From: a virus
Direction: 5' to 3' (one strand)
Virus record (IMG/VR): IMGVR_UViG_3300028610_000244
Coordinates: 33,869-97,868 of that record
DNA: 64,000 nt
Positions 1 to 6,782 of this stretch are shown one piece after another; the stretch's first letter is position 1, and every line of letters begins with the position of its first letter. The notes beneath the pieces are model-generated. The model was not told the DNA's origin and ran no database searches. It saw nothing but the letters and a program-made list of their open reading frames with translations. The position numbers and the translations under genes were made by a program.

Positions 1-11
1 CTTATACTTAA

Positions 12-40
12 AGTATAACACAGAACTCTGAGAATCAAAA
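12..40 (-). promoter_or_regulatory. Early-type promoter, copy 1
   Basis: On the minus strand a -35 box TTTTGA (35-40) and a -10 box TATACT (12-17) are separated by 17 bp. TGT immediately before the -10 gives an extended -10. The sequence after the -10 continues TTTAAG, as in three other promoters at 3773, 18394 and 19723. It fires leftward, out of the window, and so would serve genes beyond position 1. The family resemblance makes this a confident call although the downstream gene is not visible. Confidence 0.72.
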
Positions 41-79
41 TGGGTTCTAAAAATTTTTGCTATTTATTTTCTGGCGTTT

Positions 80-250
80 TCAATTTGGTTCGTATTTCAA
101 CGCAGCCGTAATCAATCCATGCTCGGCGTGAAGCTGTACTTGTATCAATGCTAACGGTGCGTTAATCTGTACGCTGGCAGGCTTGGCCTTGAACCGGCTG
201 TCTGCTTCGATCTCTTTCTTCTTTGCTTCCAAGTATTCTCGAATCGTCAT
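80..250 (-). CDS. Small hypothetical protein, 56 aa
   Basis: Begins MTIREYLEAKK; charged helical N-terminus and a more hydrophobic second half (ALIQVQLHAEHGLITAAL). I do not recognise a family. The ATG at 248-250 follows a GGAGAAAG Shine-Dalgarno at good spacing; an in-frame start further upstream (307) lacks one. It is the last gene of the leftward transcript before the promoter at 12-40. Real-gene status rests on the ribosome binding site and the tight packing behind the 527-aa gene. Confidence 0.6.
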   Translation of the reverse strand: MTIREYLEAKKKEIEADSRFKAKPASVQINAPLALIQVQLHAEHGLITAALKYEPN

Positions 251-314
251 CGTCTTTCTCCACTCTTGACAGATGTCACTCGCCCTCGTCGGGGCCTCCG
301 TGCCCATCTCGCCG

Positions 315-1898
315 TCAGTCGATCAGCTTGGCTGTCCTGCTTGCAGGATCAACCCAATACTTCTGCCCGCAGAAACTGCACTTGATATTCAAGCAGTTCC
401 CGGCCTCTGGTCCCCGGAGAAACCCGCGAGCCGGTGTCCGTTCACATTCAGCACAGTAGTCCGCGTCGATCTGCTCCCACAAACCACGGCCTTCGATCTT
501 ATCGTTCTCGGCCGCTGCTGCTTCGACGTGGCCTCGAATCATCGAACCCACCGCGTCACGAACCCGCTCCCACCAACCCACTTTCTTCACGACTTCCCAA
601 TCCATGACTGTTTCAGTGGTGCCGAGCTTCGCGGTGTAGCCACCGAAGACTCTGACGACAGGTTGGATTGTCACCCTAATGGTATCGACCTCAATGATCT
701 TGGCTAACCCACCGTCTTTCCATGTCACCATGTCTCCGACCTCGAACTCCGAAACAAACTCGTCGGGGTCAATGACGTACTCGTCGTGCAATTCTCTTGT
801 AATCCCTGGACGACTCAGCAACAAAGCGTCAGCCTTGGCGAACTCCTGGGCAGAGAGTAGCCCCTGCATCCACCGCATCTTGGCAGTGAGTTGGTCGTCA
901 GCAATCGCCCAGACGCCGTGCAGCCAAGCCCGTTGCTGTTGCTTGTACCTGTCAGCTTCTTTAAGAATCTCCGCGATCCGCTTCGCACCTTCACCGCCCA
1001 TCGCCTTCTCCAAGACTTCCGCGTTATCGACTGTGTTCACAATAGTCACAGTGACAGGTTCGCCGACACGGTGACATCTGTCCTCAGCCTGTGAGAATGT
1101 CCGCTCGTTTCTTTGTGTGACCTGAGCCATGATCCGCTTTTCCAACTCAGCATAGTCTGTCTTGGTAGGGTGTAAGATTGTCTCGCCAGCGGTCTCGGCA
1201 CCCACAGGACTGTACATCCTCCGTAGCTGCTCCCGCTTCTGGGCCTGCGTCCTGGGCCAAATCTGCACGCCGGTATGGTCGTCAACGATCTTCTTCCAGC
1301 CGAGCCCGTATATCTTTCGGATGTCTATTGTCACACCTGAGCCGTGATAGGTCCGTGCCGCTCGCCCTGTTGGTGACTTGCCGAAATCCTTGTCCGCGAT
1401 GTCGCGGTACTCGTGACGTCGGTGCATGTACATCTTCCTGAAATGATCTGACCCGCCGCTCGGATTACCCATGACGATCATCTTATCAATCATCCGTTTC
1501 TGGTGACTATACAGTCCGGCATATCCATGCACCGGCCCGCCAGTGTGCCCGAAGAAGCTTCCGCCGACGTTGGAGAACGCCTCACTACATAGACGGTGCC
1601 GCAAGCGGAATTCCTTCCAGAACGCGGTCGTTTCTCTCTTGCTGAAATAGGTGCTGGAGAGAGCCCGCTCAAAGGCCATCTTGCAGCCCTCGTAACTGCT
1701 GTCGGTGTCTTGCTTACCAAGGGTAGTGACACCCTTACTCACAAGTGTTGGCCCGCTGGCTTCCGTCAACAAGAAAATCTTGCAGGTCGTGACAGTCTGG
1801 GGCCTGCCCTTGTTCGGACCTTTCTTGAACTTCTTGAACCTGTCTTGCTTGAAGCCCACATGGTAACGGCGTGTTTCTGATTTAATCTCTACGTTCAT
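315..1898 (-). CDS. Chimeric hypothetical protein with SNF2 motif VI-like and zinc-ribbon segments, 527 aa
   Basis: Three parts are visible. Residues 1-100 resemble the N-terminus of the 234-aa protein at 2443-3147 (shared FKKGP, a T.C.I pattern, and a late FWK/FWQ block), so they form a paralogous domain. The middle contains SQAEDRCHRVGEPVTV, close to motif VI of SNF2 helicases (compare QSEDRNHRAGQ in this phage's own helicase at 32286), but no Walker A motif is visible. Just before it, DYAELEKRIMA resembles motif A of family A DNA polymerases. The C-terminus has two Cys pairs (CAEC and CSFC) in a zinc-ribbon context often seen as a separate small phage protein. Function unknown; a complete helicase or polymerase is excluded by the missing motifs. 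Confidence 0.85.
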   Translation of the reverse strand: MNVEIKSETRRYHVGFKQDRFKKFKKGPNKGRPQTVTTCKIFLLTEASGPTLVSKGVTTLGKQDTDSSYEGCKMAFERALSSTYFSKRETTAFWKEFRLRHRLCSEAFSNVGGSFFGHTGGPVHGYAGLYSHQKRMIDKMIVMGNPSGGSDHFRKMYMHRRHEYRDIADKDFGKSPTGRAARTYHGSGVTIDIRKIYGLGWKKIVDDHTGVQIWPRTQAQKREQLRRMYSPVGAETAGETILHPTKTDYAELEKRIMAQVTQRNERTFSQAEDRCHRVGEPVTVTIVNTVDNAEVLEKAMGGEGAKRIAEILKEADRYKQQQRAWLHGVWAIADDQLTAKMRWMQGLLSAQEFAKADALLLSRPGITRELHDEYVIDPDEFVSEFEVGDMVTWKDGGLAKIIEVDTIRVTIQPVVRVFGGYTAKLGTTETVMDWEVVKKVGWWERVRDAVGSMIRGHVEAAAAENDKIEGRGLWEQIDADYCAECERTPARGFLRGPEAGNCLNIKCSFCGQKYWVDPASRTAKLID

Positions 1899-1923
1899 AT
1901 CGTTTCTCCAGGTACAATTCGTG

Positions 1924-2103
1924 TCATTTATTCATCACTGCTCTAACACAGGCGGCAATAATGATAGCAGTGGCAACATAGGCCAGCCCGCGTTCGGTTG
2001 GGTCCGAGATGGTTAGGAACTCGTCCTTGATCGGATTCAACTCATCACATCCCGCCAGCAATAAAAGCGGCAGGCACGCCCACATCCACATACGTCTTAA
2101 CAT
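1924..2103 (-). CDS. Tiny lipoprotein with C-terminal membrane segment, 59 aa
   Basis: A basic start (MLRR) is followed by a hydrophobic stretch and a lipobox LLAGC, then about 20 polar residues, then a hydrophobic segment GLAYVATAIIIAACVRAV. An outer- or inner-membrane lipoprotein with a second anchor is predicted. This order (lipobox at the N-terminus, TM at the C-terminus) is that of unimolecular spanins, which join outer and inner membranes at lysis, but known ones are about twice as long and have a longer periplasmic part. The ATG at 2101-2103 is preceded by GGAGGAAGTGAC. It overlaps the upstream zinc-protein gene by 7 nt. Confidence 0.72.
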   Translation of the reverse strand: MLRRMWMWACLPLLLLAGCDELNPIKDEFLTISDPTERGLAYVATAIIIAACVRAVMNK

Positions 2104-2381
2104 GTCACTTCCTCCTCGAACGGTTGCTGGCAACCAGGACACCACGTATTATTTTCGAGTCCACGTCGCCCACAGGCTGTGCAAATCTTCGCCTTCTTAT
2201 GCTTCTCACAGGTGTCACCGACGACCAGAAGATTATGCAGCTCCTGCTCATCCATGTCTTCATGCTCATGGTTGAATCGGTCCAGCTCACACCTCACCTG
2301 AAATTGAACAGACAGATGGTAGTCATAGTGCTCAGTCCCGAAGCTGAAATCAAAATATACACAGGTCAAACAGCACTTCAT
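2097..2381 (-). CDS. Cysteine-rich zinc-binding-like protein, 94 aa
   Basis: Two Cys pairs near the N-terminus (CCLTC) and a C-terminal CTACG...CPGC ribbon predict zinc binding. The central part is acidic and His-rich (NHEHEDMDEQELH). No family recognised. The start at 2379-2381 follows AAAGGAAGTGAC, the same initiation context used by several other genes here. A 20-bp dyad lies 13 nt upstream of the start and may control it. Confidence 0.72.
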   Translation of the reverse strand: MKCCLTCVYFDFSFGTEHYDYHLSVQFQVRCELDRFNHEHEDMDEQELHNLLVVGDTCEKHKKAKICTACGRRGLENNTWCPGCQQPFEEEVTC

Positions 2382-2393
2382 GTCACTTCCTTT

Positions 2394-2413
2394 TTACTAT
2401 ATCTATATAGTAA
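2394..2413. promoter_or_regulatory. AT-rich 20-bp dyad, possible operator
   Basis: Nine-base arms TTACTATAT and ATATAGTAA face each other around a 2-base centre. With such a small centre it is better read as a protein-binding DNA dyad than as an RNA hairpin. It lies in the 61-bp gap between the genes at 2443 and 2381, just upstream of the Shine-Dalgarno of the latter. No convincing -35/-10 pair was found around it. Confidence 0.45.
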
Positions 2414-2442
2414 TATCCACCGAAATTACTACATATATGTTG

Positions 2443-3147
2443 TTATTTGCGGTGCCACCATCGCTTCTTTTTCTTGGTTTCGATCCTGTCAAGTCGCGGC
2501 TCAATAGGCTCCGGGGGGATGTACTCCGGCTCGACCGGGGAGATTGTGTACTGCAACCAAAGGGGGCCTTTCGACCAACCGAGACCGCACAGCACCGGCC
2601 CTGGCTCCGCGTGGCCTGTCACCTTCATCTTAAATGATTTTATCTCTGAGAGGTTCTCGTGAATAACGACGTCAGGGCCAATCTTCTGGGCCTCAGTAAT
2701 AACCTTTCCCACCTCAATGGATGACGCAACGGCCTCCTCCGGCGTTTCGACCTGCATCTCAACCTGGACATCGTCCAGCGTGGGCTCAAAAGGTGGTAAG
2801 AGTATCGGGATGTGTTCAGTCTCAGGCTTCGCAGGTATTGGATAGTCCTCGAAGAACACTTGCCAGAACTCAGTCTTCCCAGGTTTGCCAATCGGTGAAG
2901 ACTTGAGAGCACGAGCCAGTGATGTTTTGCGGCAAGCATGGTCGCAATGCTCATCCTGCCAGCTCTGCCACGTCCAACCGTAGCCTCTAACCTCTTCGCC
3001 GAGATCGTTCAGCTCGATAATCTCGCACACAGTAAACACTCGTGGTTGCCGACGCCTCGGGCCTTTCTTGAACACCAATGTATCTTTGTCCACGGTCCAG
3101 AGCACTTTATATCTGGCGTTGTTTAATGTGGTTCGCAGTATCAACAT
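2443..3147 (-). CDS. Hypothetical protein sharing an N-terminal domain with the 527-aa protein, 234 aa
   Basis: Residues 1-105 align by eye with the N-terminus of the protein at 315-1898: FKKGP, a conserved T.C.I, an acidic/Cys stretch with ERAL/ARAL, and a Trp-containing end (TEFWQ). The second half is Pro-, Glu- and Val-rich and ends in a basic tail KKKKRWWHRK. Function unknown; the shared domain suggests duplication within the same transcription unit. The start has a TGAGGAGACG ribosome site. Confidence 0.75.
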   Translation of the reverse strand: MLILRTTLNNARYKVLWTVDKDTLVFKKGPRRRQPRVFTVCEIIELNDLGEEVRGYGWTWQSWQDEHCDHACRKTSLARALKSSPIGKPGKTEFWQVFFEDYPIPAKPETEHIPILLPPFEPTLDDVQVEMQVETPEEAVASSIEVGKVITEAQKIGPDVVIHENLSEIKSFKMKVTGHAEPGPVLCGLGWSKGPLWLQYTISPVEPEYIPPEPIEPRLDRIETKKKKRWWHRK

Positions 3148-3305
3148 ATCGTCTCCTCAATGTTCGGCCGGGAAGCCGGTCCACTTTAACTCCTCAGATT
3201 CGACGGTTAGTAGGCTAAGGCCAACGGCTATAACTTGTTACGTGTCAGTCGGCAGGTGCCGGCCGATGTCACTACGTAGTGACATCGCTCGTCAGTTCCC
3301 GGTCG
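3148..3305 (-). promoter_or_regulatory. Gene-free leader with 24-bp perfect palindrome
   Basis: This 158-bp gap carries a perfect palindrome at 3264-3287 (half-site CGATGTCACTAC, centre 3275/3276). A degenerate second copy, TGTCACTACC followed by TAGTGTCA, lies at 3326-3343 inside the end of the next gene, about 60 bp away. The spacing (near six helical turns) and perfect symmetry suggest an operator for a dimeric regulator, or a strong RNA hairpin between two cistrons. A 15-codon ORF (MSLRSDIGRHLPTDT) starts inside the palindrome but lacks a good ribosome site. No tRNA fold was found. Confidence 0.6.
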
Positions 3306-3647
3306 TTATTGCATGTCCCTCAGTATGTCACTACCTAGTGTCAAATCAGCTTCCTGAGCTTCACATAGAATCGCAAGACCCAGGTCCAGATCAGTAATGC
3401 CAGTGGCTGCACCGTGAACACTTGACGCCACAGCTCGGCGGCAGTTCATCGGGACTTCACACTGCAAGCAAAACGGGCGTTCGTCGCCGCCGTGGTGGAT
3501 TGTCAGCTTGCCGCAATCACAGAACCAAGCTGACGGGGCAATCGAAGTCCCGAAAACGTGACCGCAGTGGCTACAATACGGTTCTGATTCGCTTGTGAGT
3601 TTCGGGCTCTGGGGGATTTCTTCGTGGCACCTCTCGCACTTACTCAT
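3306..3647 (-). CDS. Zinc-ribbon protein, 113 aa
   Basis: Starts MSKCERCHEEI and has several Cys pairs: CERC, CSHCG, CDCG and CLQCE, so two zinc ribbons are likely. The C-terminal third is helical and Cys-poor (DLDLGLAILCEAQEADLTLG). The ATG at 3645-3647 follows GAGGAGAGC and is preferred over upstream in-frame codons in a region that is clearly leader. First gene after the promoter at 3773-3801. Such ribbons are often DNA/RNA binding, but no function can be assigned. Confidence 0.75.
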   Translation of the reverse strand: MSKCERCHEEIPQSPKLTSESEPYCSHCGHVFGTSIAPSAWFCDCGKLTIHHGGDERPFCLQCEVPMNCRRAVASSVHGAATGITDLDLGLAILCEAQEADLTLGSDILRDMQ

Positions 3648-3772
3648 TGTTTGCTCTCCTCGTCTCGTTCCAGTTAAAAGAACTGGCCGACTCGGCTTGA
3701 TCCTATTCCGCAGCGATCCGGGCGTCCTGGTCTGCATTGCCGCCGCTACTGGCCGAGTCTGCCAACACTTAA
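3648..3772 (-). promoter_or_regulatory. Structured 5' leader of the zinc-ribbon transcript
   Basis: Between the promoter (-10 at 3773-3778) and the start codon at 3647 lies about 120 nt of leader. On the minus strand GACTCGGC near the start pairs with GCCGAGTC about 50 nt later, and CCAGTT/AACTGG forms a second hairpin just before the Shine-Dalgarno. A structured, possibly regulatory 5' UTR is inferred. Confidence 0.45.
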
Positions 3773-3801
3773 AGTATAACACATTTCTGAGAAGATGCAA
3801 A
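3773..3801 (-). promoter_or_regulatory. Early-type promoter, copy 2
   Basis: TTTGCA (-35, 3796-3801), 17-bp spacer ending in TGT, TATACT (-10, 3773-3778), then TTTAAG. Same family as the promoters at 12, 18394 and 19723. Drives the zinc-ribbon gene at 3647 and the small-protein operon to its left. Confidence 0.82.
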
Positions 3802-3803
3802 TA

Positions 3804-3839
3804 TTTTGTAAGAAAAAAGTGGTAGTTTTTCTTACAAAA
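3804..3839 (-). terminator. AT-rich hairpin terminator between operons
   Basis: Perfect 14-bp inverted repeat (arms TTTTGTAAGAAAAA and its complement) with an 8-nt loop. It sits between the end of the gene at 3848 and the -35 of the promoter at 3773-3801. A T-run is part of the downstream arm rather than following it, so it is not a textbook intrinsic terminator. Its place between two transcription units supports termination or insulation. Confidence 0.6.
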
Positions 3840-3847
3840 TTATCGGA

Positions 3848-4087
3848 CTATCTGGACCGTGTAGGCAGAGCGACTTCATCCATGTTGTCGATTTCCGTTT
3901 CCTTCTCAGCCACGGTCATCTTGTCCGGTCGCTTGTCAGTCTCCCGTGTGATAACGTCGTCCATCCGTCGCCTTGCTTTGTTCGCCACCATGTTGTCAAG
4001 CCAAGCCTGGACACCAGCGGTGTCGATCATCTCGTCTTTCAACACGCGGTCCTGTGCGTCTGATACTGTCACTGTGTATGTTGCCAT
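3848..4087 (-). CDS. Small hypothetical protein, 79 aa
   Basis: Begins MATYTVTVSDAQDRVLKDE, then a helical, highly charged C-terminal half (KARRRMDDVITRETDKRPDKM). The N-terminal beta-strand followed by a helix with ...WLDNMVANKARR is seen in small phage virion-associated proteins, but I cannot name the family. Start at 4085-4087 after GGAGCGAGTGAC. It follows the fibre gene at 4108 closely and ends just before the hairpin at 3804-3839, so it is the last gene of the fibre operon. Confidence 0.65.
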   Translation of the reverse strand: MATYTVTVSDAQDRVLKDEMIDTAGVQAWLDNMVANKARRRMDDVITRETDKRPDKMTVAEKETEIDNMDEVALPTRSR

Positions 4088-4107
4088 GTCACTCGCTCCT
4101 TGTTATG

Positions 4108-4575
4108 TTATGCGATTCGTTCAAAAGTACAATAGTCAGTGAGTACGCTAAGTTTAGCACTGGCATTATTATGCCAAAAATAAACTTCGATATAATCACC
4201 GGCAGTCAGACTGAGAGTTGTTGTCTGCATCGCCGGAGCATGATTATCAGAAGAGGCTAAAGCGTGTCCAGCAGGACCACGCTCACTTTGAGAAGCACCA
4301 TTCTTATAGAGCCGAGTAATAGTTCCGAAGCCTGCGGCAGAAGACTGACCCTCAAGAGTTGCCACCGCTGTTATTTTATAGATACCAGTCGCTTCGGCCG
4401 TCCATCGTTTATTTGTCACGGTATCGACTTCATTCAAATTGTCATAGTCTACCGAAGTAAACGGGAGCTTAGTCCACGTAGAGGGGTTAACTGTCGTAGC
4501 CGGCATTCCTGTCTTAGCATACGACTCGAAACCACCACCACCACCACCGCCGCCTTTAATTCCTGATGCAAACAT
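4108..4575 (-). CDS. C1q-like fibre tip protein, 155 aa
   Basis: N-terminal MFASGIKGGGGGGGGF is shared in its first seven residues with the upstream fibre at 4859-6406. The rest resembles C1q/TNF-type jelly-roll trimers of phage and bacterial surface proteins: TGIYKITAVATLEG, then YKNG, then LTAGDYIEVYFWHN. A receptor-binding or fibre-tip role is inferred from this fold and from the neighbours. Start at 4573-4575 has a CAGGAGAATAAC site; upstream in-frame codons overlap the 90-aa gene and lack one. Confidence 0.75.
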   Translation of the reverse strand: MFASGIKGGGGGGGGFESYAKTGMPATTVNPSTWTKLPFTSVDYDNLNEVDTVTNKRWTAEATGIYKITAVATLEGQSSAAGFGTITRLYKNGASQSERGPAGHALASSDNHAPAMQTTTLSLTAGDYIEVYFWHNNASAKLSVLTDYCTFERIA

Positions 4576-4576
4576 G

Positions 4577-4849
4577 TTATTCTCCTGCGATAAAGTCTTG
4601 AAAAGCTTTCCTTGCGTGCGTTGCAATTTTGGAGGCTGGCAGAAAGACACACCGCTCGACCTCAGCAACCTGTGCAGGGCTCAGCTCAACGGCCTCGCCT
4701 CGGTTGATCTTGATAGCGATCTCCACGAAATCCACAGACGCCGCCTGGGTGTAGAGTACATTCGCCACCGTCTTATGGAACGTGCAGTTCTTGACCGGAG
4801 TCCCATCAATATCTTTGAGCACGATGTCACTAAAATTCAATGTTCTCAT
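4577..4849 (-). CDS. Small protein between fibre genes, 90 aa
   Basis: Beta-rich N-terminus (MRTLNFSDIVLKDIDG) followed by KINRGEAVELSPAQVAEVERCV and a helical C-terminus. Its overall plan resembles the 111-aa protein at 7690-8025, which also sits between two fibre genes. A fibre chaperone or assembly factor would fit the position but is inference only. Start has a GAGGAGAACT site. Confidence 0.65.
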   Translation of the reverse strand: MRTLNFSDIVLKDIDGTPVKNCTFHKTVANVLYTQAASVDFVEIAIKINRGEAVELSPAQVAEVERCVFLPASKIATHARKAFQDFIAGE

Positions 4850-4858
4850 AGTTCTCCT

Positions 4859-6406
4859 CTATGCGTCCGTAATATAGAAAATGTTGAACGTCACTGGACC
4901 CGTGTCTACAAGCGTGGTGAAGTCCTGTGCATTGGCATCTTGGTACATAAACATTCGTATATCATTGGCTACGATATTCAGGTCCACTTGCAGGGTATCA
5001 TCGCCGGAAGCATTGACTCGAATACTAGCTATTCCAGCAACCGCATTTCCAGTTAGATCAGAAGCTTTTATATAGAGTACATCACCGCCCGAAGATAGTT
5101 GAAAACCACCAGTGGTGTCACCTTTTCCAAGATTATCTACTTCTGAAATAATATCACCATTCCAGATGTCTTCTGTTTTGACTTTCAAGGTCGTTGCATT
5201 TGTGCCATCCTGTACAATTAGGCGAAGAAATCTAAGCACTCTACCAGCAGTACCATCCCCAACCAAGTCGGGGGTTATGGTGACATAGTCTCCGTTGTCA
5301 GTATAGGTCAGTCCGGCACCTGTACGCAACGCACCATCACTACTGGCTGCACCAAGATAGTCCGGTGTCGCACCTGAGTCAACCCCTACTTTCCCCATGA
5401 GGGAGTGACTTGAGCCATCAGCGGAAACATGTGTTGCCGCTGCATCCCAACCCGTCAACTTACCTGTCGGCATCAAACCATTCTGGGCGTTAGTAGCGTC
5501 CCGCGTAGCTGCGGTATGCTGTGCCGATGTCATGTGATAGTATTCGTCAGTGGTCCCGCCCTGCAATCCTGCCGTGTTGTTGTGTGTAATTGTTGAGCCA
5601 AACTGAACCCAGGAGGCTCCGTTCCAGACATAGTTTCTGTCCTCGTCTTCGACCCAACAGGCTCCGCCTTCGTCACCAAAAGCGGTGTAGGCCACAAACC
5701 AAACGCTGCCATCGAATTCAACGATATCGTTGACGGCGGCACCGTCCCAGTTGGCATGGGGTCCGCCCCCGGTTGCATCTAACAGGAATCTTTCACCCGT
5801 AACTTCTGACGGAGGAACCGCTGTATTATCCACGATGTCAATGACACTATTCTGCCAATCAAGCCCAATCAGCAAGCCATCGACATAATCTTTTCTGGTC
5901 ACATGCGTTCCGTCCGTTGGGGGGTTTGAAGAAATGATCGTGGCATGTGTCACTGTATCAGCGGTCCCAAGACCTAATTCGGCGGCGGTGACTACATGGG
6001 GATTGCCACTCGTCAGTCCTCGGTGTGTAGCGTTGAGACCGACTATGCTGTGACTCGACCCATCACTTGAGGCATGAGCAGTCCCTGCATCCACGGCCCA
6101 TGTCGTGCCGTCCCATACGTAGTTTGCGTCTACATCTTCGACCCAGCAAGCTCCGCCTTCATCACCTGCTGCGGTGTAGGTGACTGCCCAGGTAGTGCCA
6201 TTGAATTCAACTACATCGTTGACAGCGGCTCCATCCCAGTTGGCATGGACTCCGCCCCCGGTGGGGTCTAACAAGTATCTGTCACCATCAACTTCTGTCG
6301 GAGGGGCAGCGGTGTTATCTGCAATCGCCAGAACACTATTCTGCCAATCAAGGTCTGACAGTGCCAGACCACCACCAGCTCCGCTTTTAATTCCTGATGC
6401 AAACAT
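4859..6406 (-). CDS. Tail fibre with duplicated DUF2793-like domain, 515 aa
   Basis: N-terminal MFASGIK tag, then two copies of a module starting LDWQNSV and containing GDRYLL/GERFLL, HANWDGAAVND, GDEGGACWVED and YVWDG/YVWNG (about residues 18-105 and 180-265). This resembles the DUF2793 carbohydrate-binding-like module of phage fibres. The C-terminal part is a beta-rich segment with low similarity to known fibres. A receptor-recognition role at the tail is expected. Lies in an operon with two other fibre-type proteins. Start at 6404-6406 after GGGAGTGAC. Confidence 0.85.
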   Translation of the reverse strand: MFASGIKSGAGGGLALSDLDWQNSVLAIADNTAAPPTEVDGDRYLLDPTGGGVHANWDGAAVNDVVEFNGTTWAVTYTAAGDEGGACWVEDVDANYVWDGTTWAVDAGTAHASSDGSSHSIVGLNATHRGLTSGNPHVVTAAELGLGTADTVTHATIISSNPPTDGTHVTRKDYVDGLLIGLDWQNSVIDIVDNTAVPPSEVTGERFLLDATGGGPHANWDGAAVNDIVEFDGSVWFVAYTAFGDEGGACWVEDEDRNYVWNGASWVQFGSTITHNNTAGLQGGTTDEYYHMTSAQHTAATRDATNAQNGLMPTGKLTGWDAAATHVSADGSSHSLMGKVGVDSGATPDYLGAASSDGALRTGAGLTYTDNGDYVTITPDLVGDGTAGRVLRFLRLIVQDGTNATTLKVKTEDIWNGDIISEVDNLGKGDTTGGFQLSSGGDVLYIKASDLTGNAVAGIASIRVNASGDDTLQVDLNIVANDIRMFMYQDANAQDFTTLVDTGPVTFNIFYITDA

Positions 6407-6415
6407 GTCACTCCC

Positions 6416-6769
6416 TTATGCGTAGGCCACGACTAGCTTTTCGCCATCAACAACTACGAGCATTTGTAGCTCGTCCAGATTGTCAACGTTAAATGAAAAG
6501 ACTTCACCAGCCGCTAACGGCCACGAGTTAGTGACTGCCGCAACGTCGCCAGTTCTCACCCACACCTTGCCGGTGTTGTCCGGGTGTCCCATGACGAGAA
6601 GCTCATTGCAGACGGCATCGCTGCCTTGTACTTCATCGTTTGCCCCGCTCCCAGTGAAGTGCAGAACATCTTGCATCACTGTACCTTTGCGGCCGTGAAT
6701 TTCGCGGCCCTTGCTCGTTGCTTTTCCGAGGTATCCGATTATTGATGCTGCTGTGTCGCCTAGTGCCAT
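6416..6769 (-). CDS. Virion-associated protein with GYLGKA tag, 117 aa
   Basis: N-terminal IIGYLGKATSKGRE matches the tags of the proteins at 6783-7628 and 12169-12546. The remainder is a compact beta domain with LVMGHPDNTGKVWVR and FNVDNLDELQMLVV, the pattern of small beta-sandwich receptor or decoration domains. The tag probably docks these proteins on a common virion site (inference). Start has an AAGGAGAACAAA site. Confidence 0.75.
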   Translation of the reverse strand: MALGDTAASIIGYLGKATSKGREIHGRKGTVMQDVLHFTGSGANDEVQGSDAVCNELLVMGHPDNTGKVWVRTGDVAAVTNSWPLAAGEVFSFNVDNLDELQMLVVVDGEKLVVAYA

Positions 6770-6782
6770 TTTGTTCTCCTTG

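Noticed and set aside
3148-3305. A tRNA in the leader region (tRNA-like words such as GGCTAAGGCCAACGGC)
   Set aside because: No T arm with a TTCRA loop and no acceptor pairing could be built; the palindrome explains most of the symmetry.
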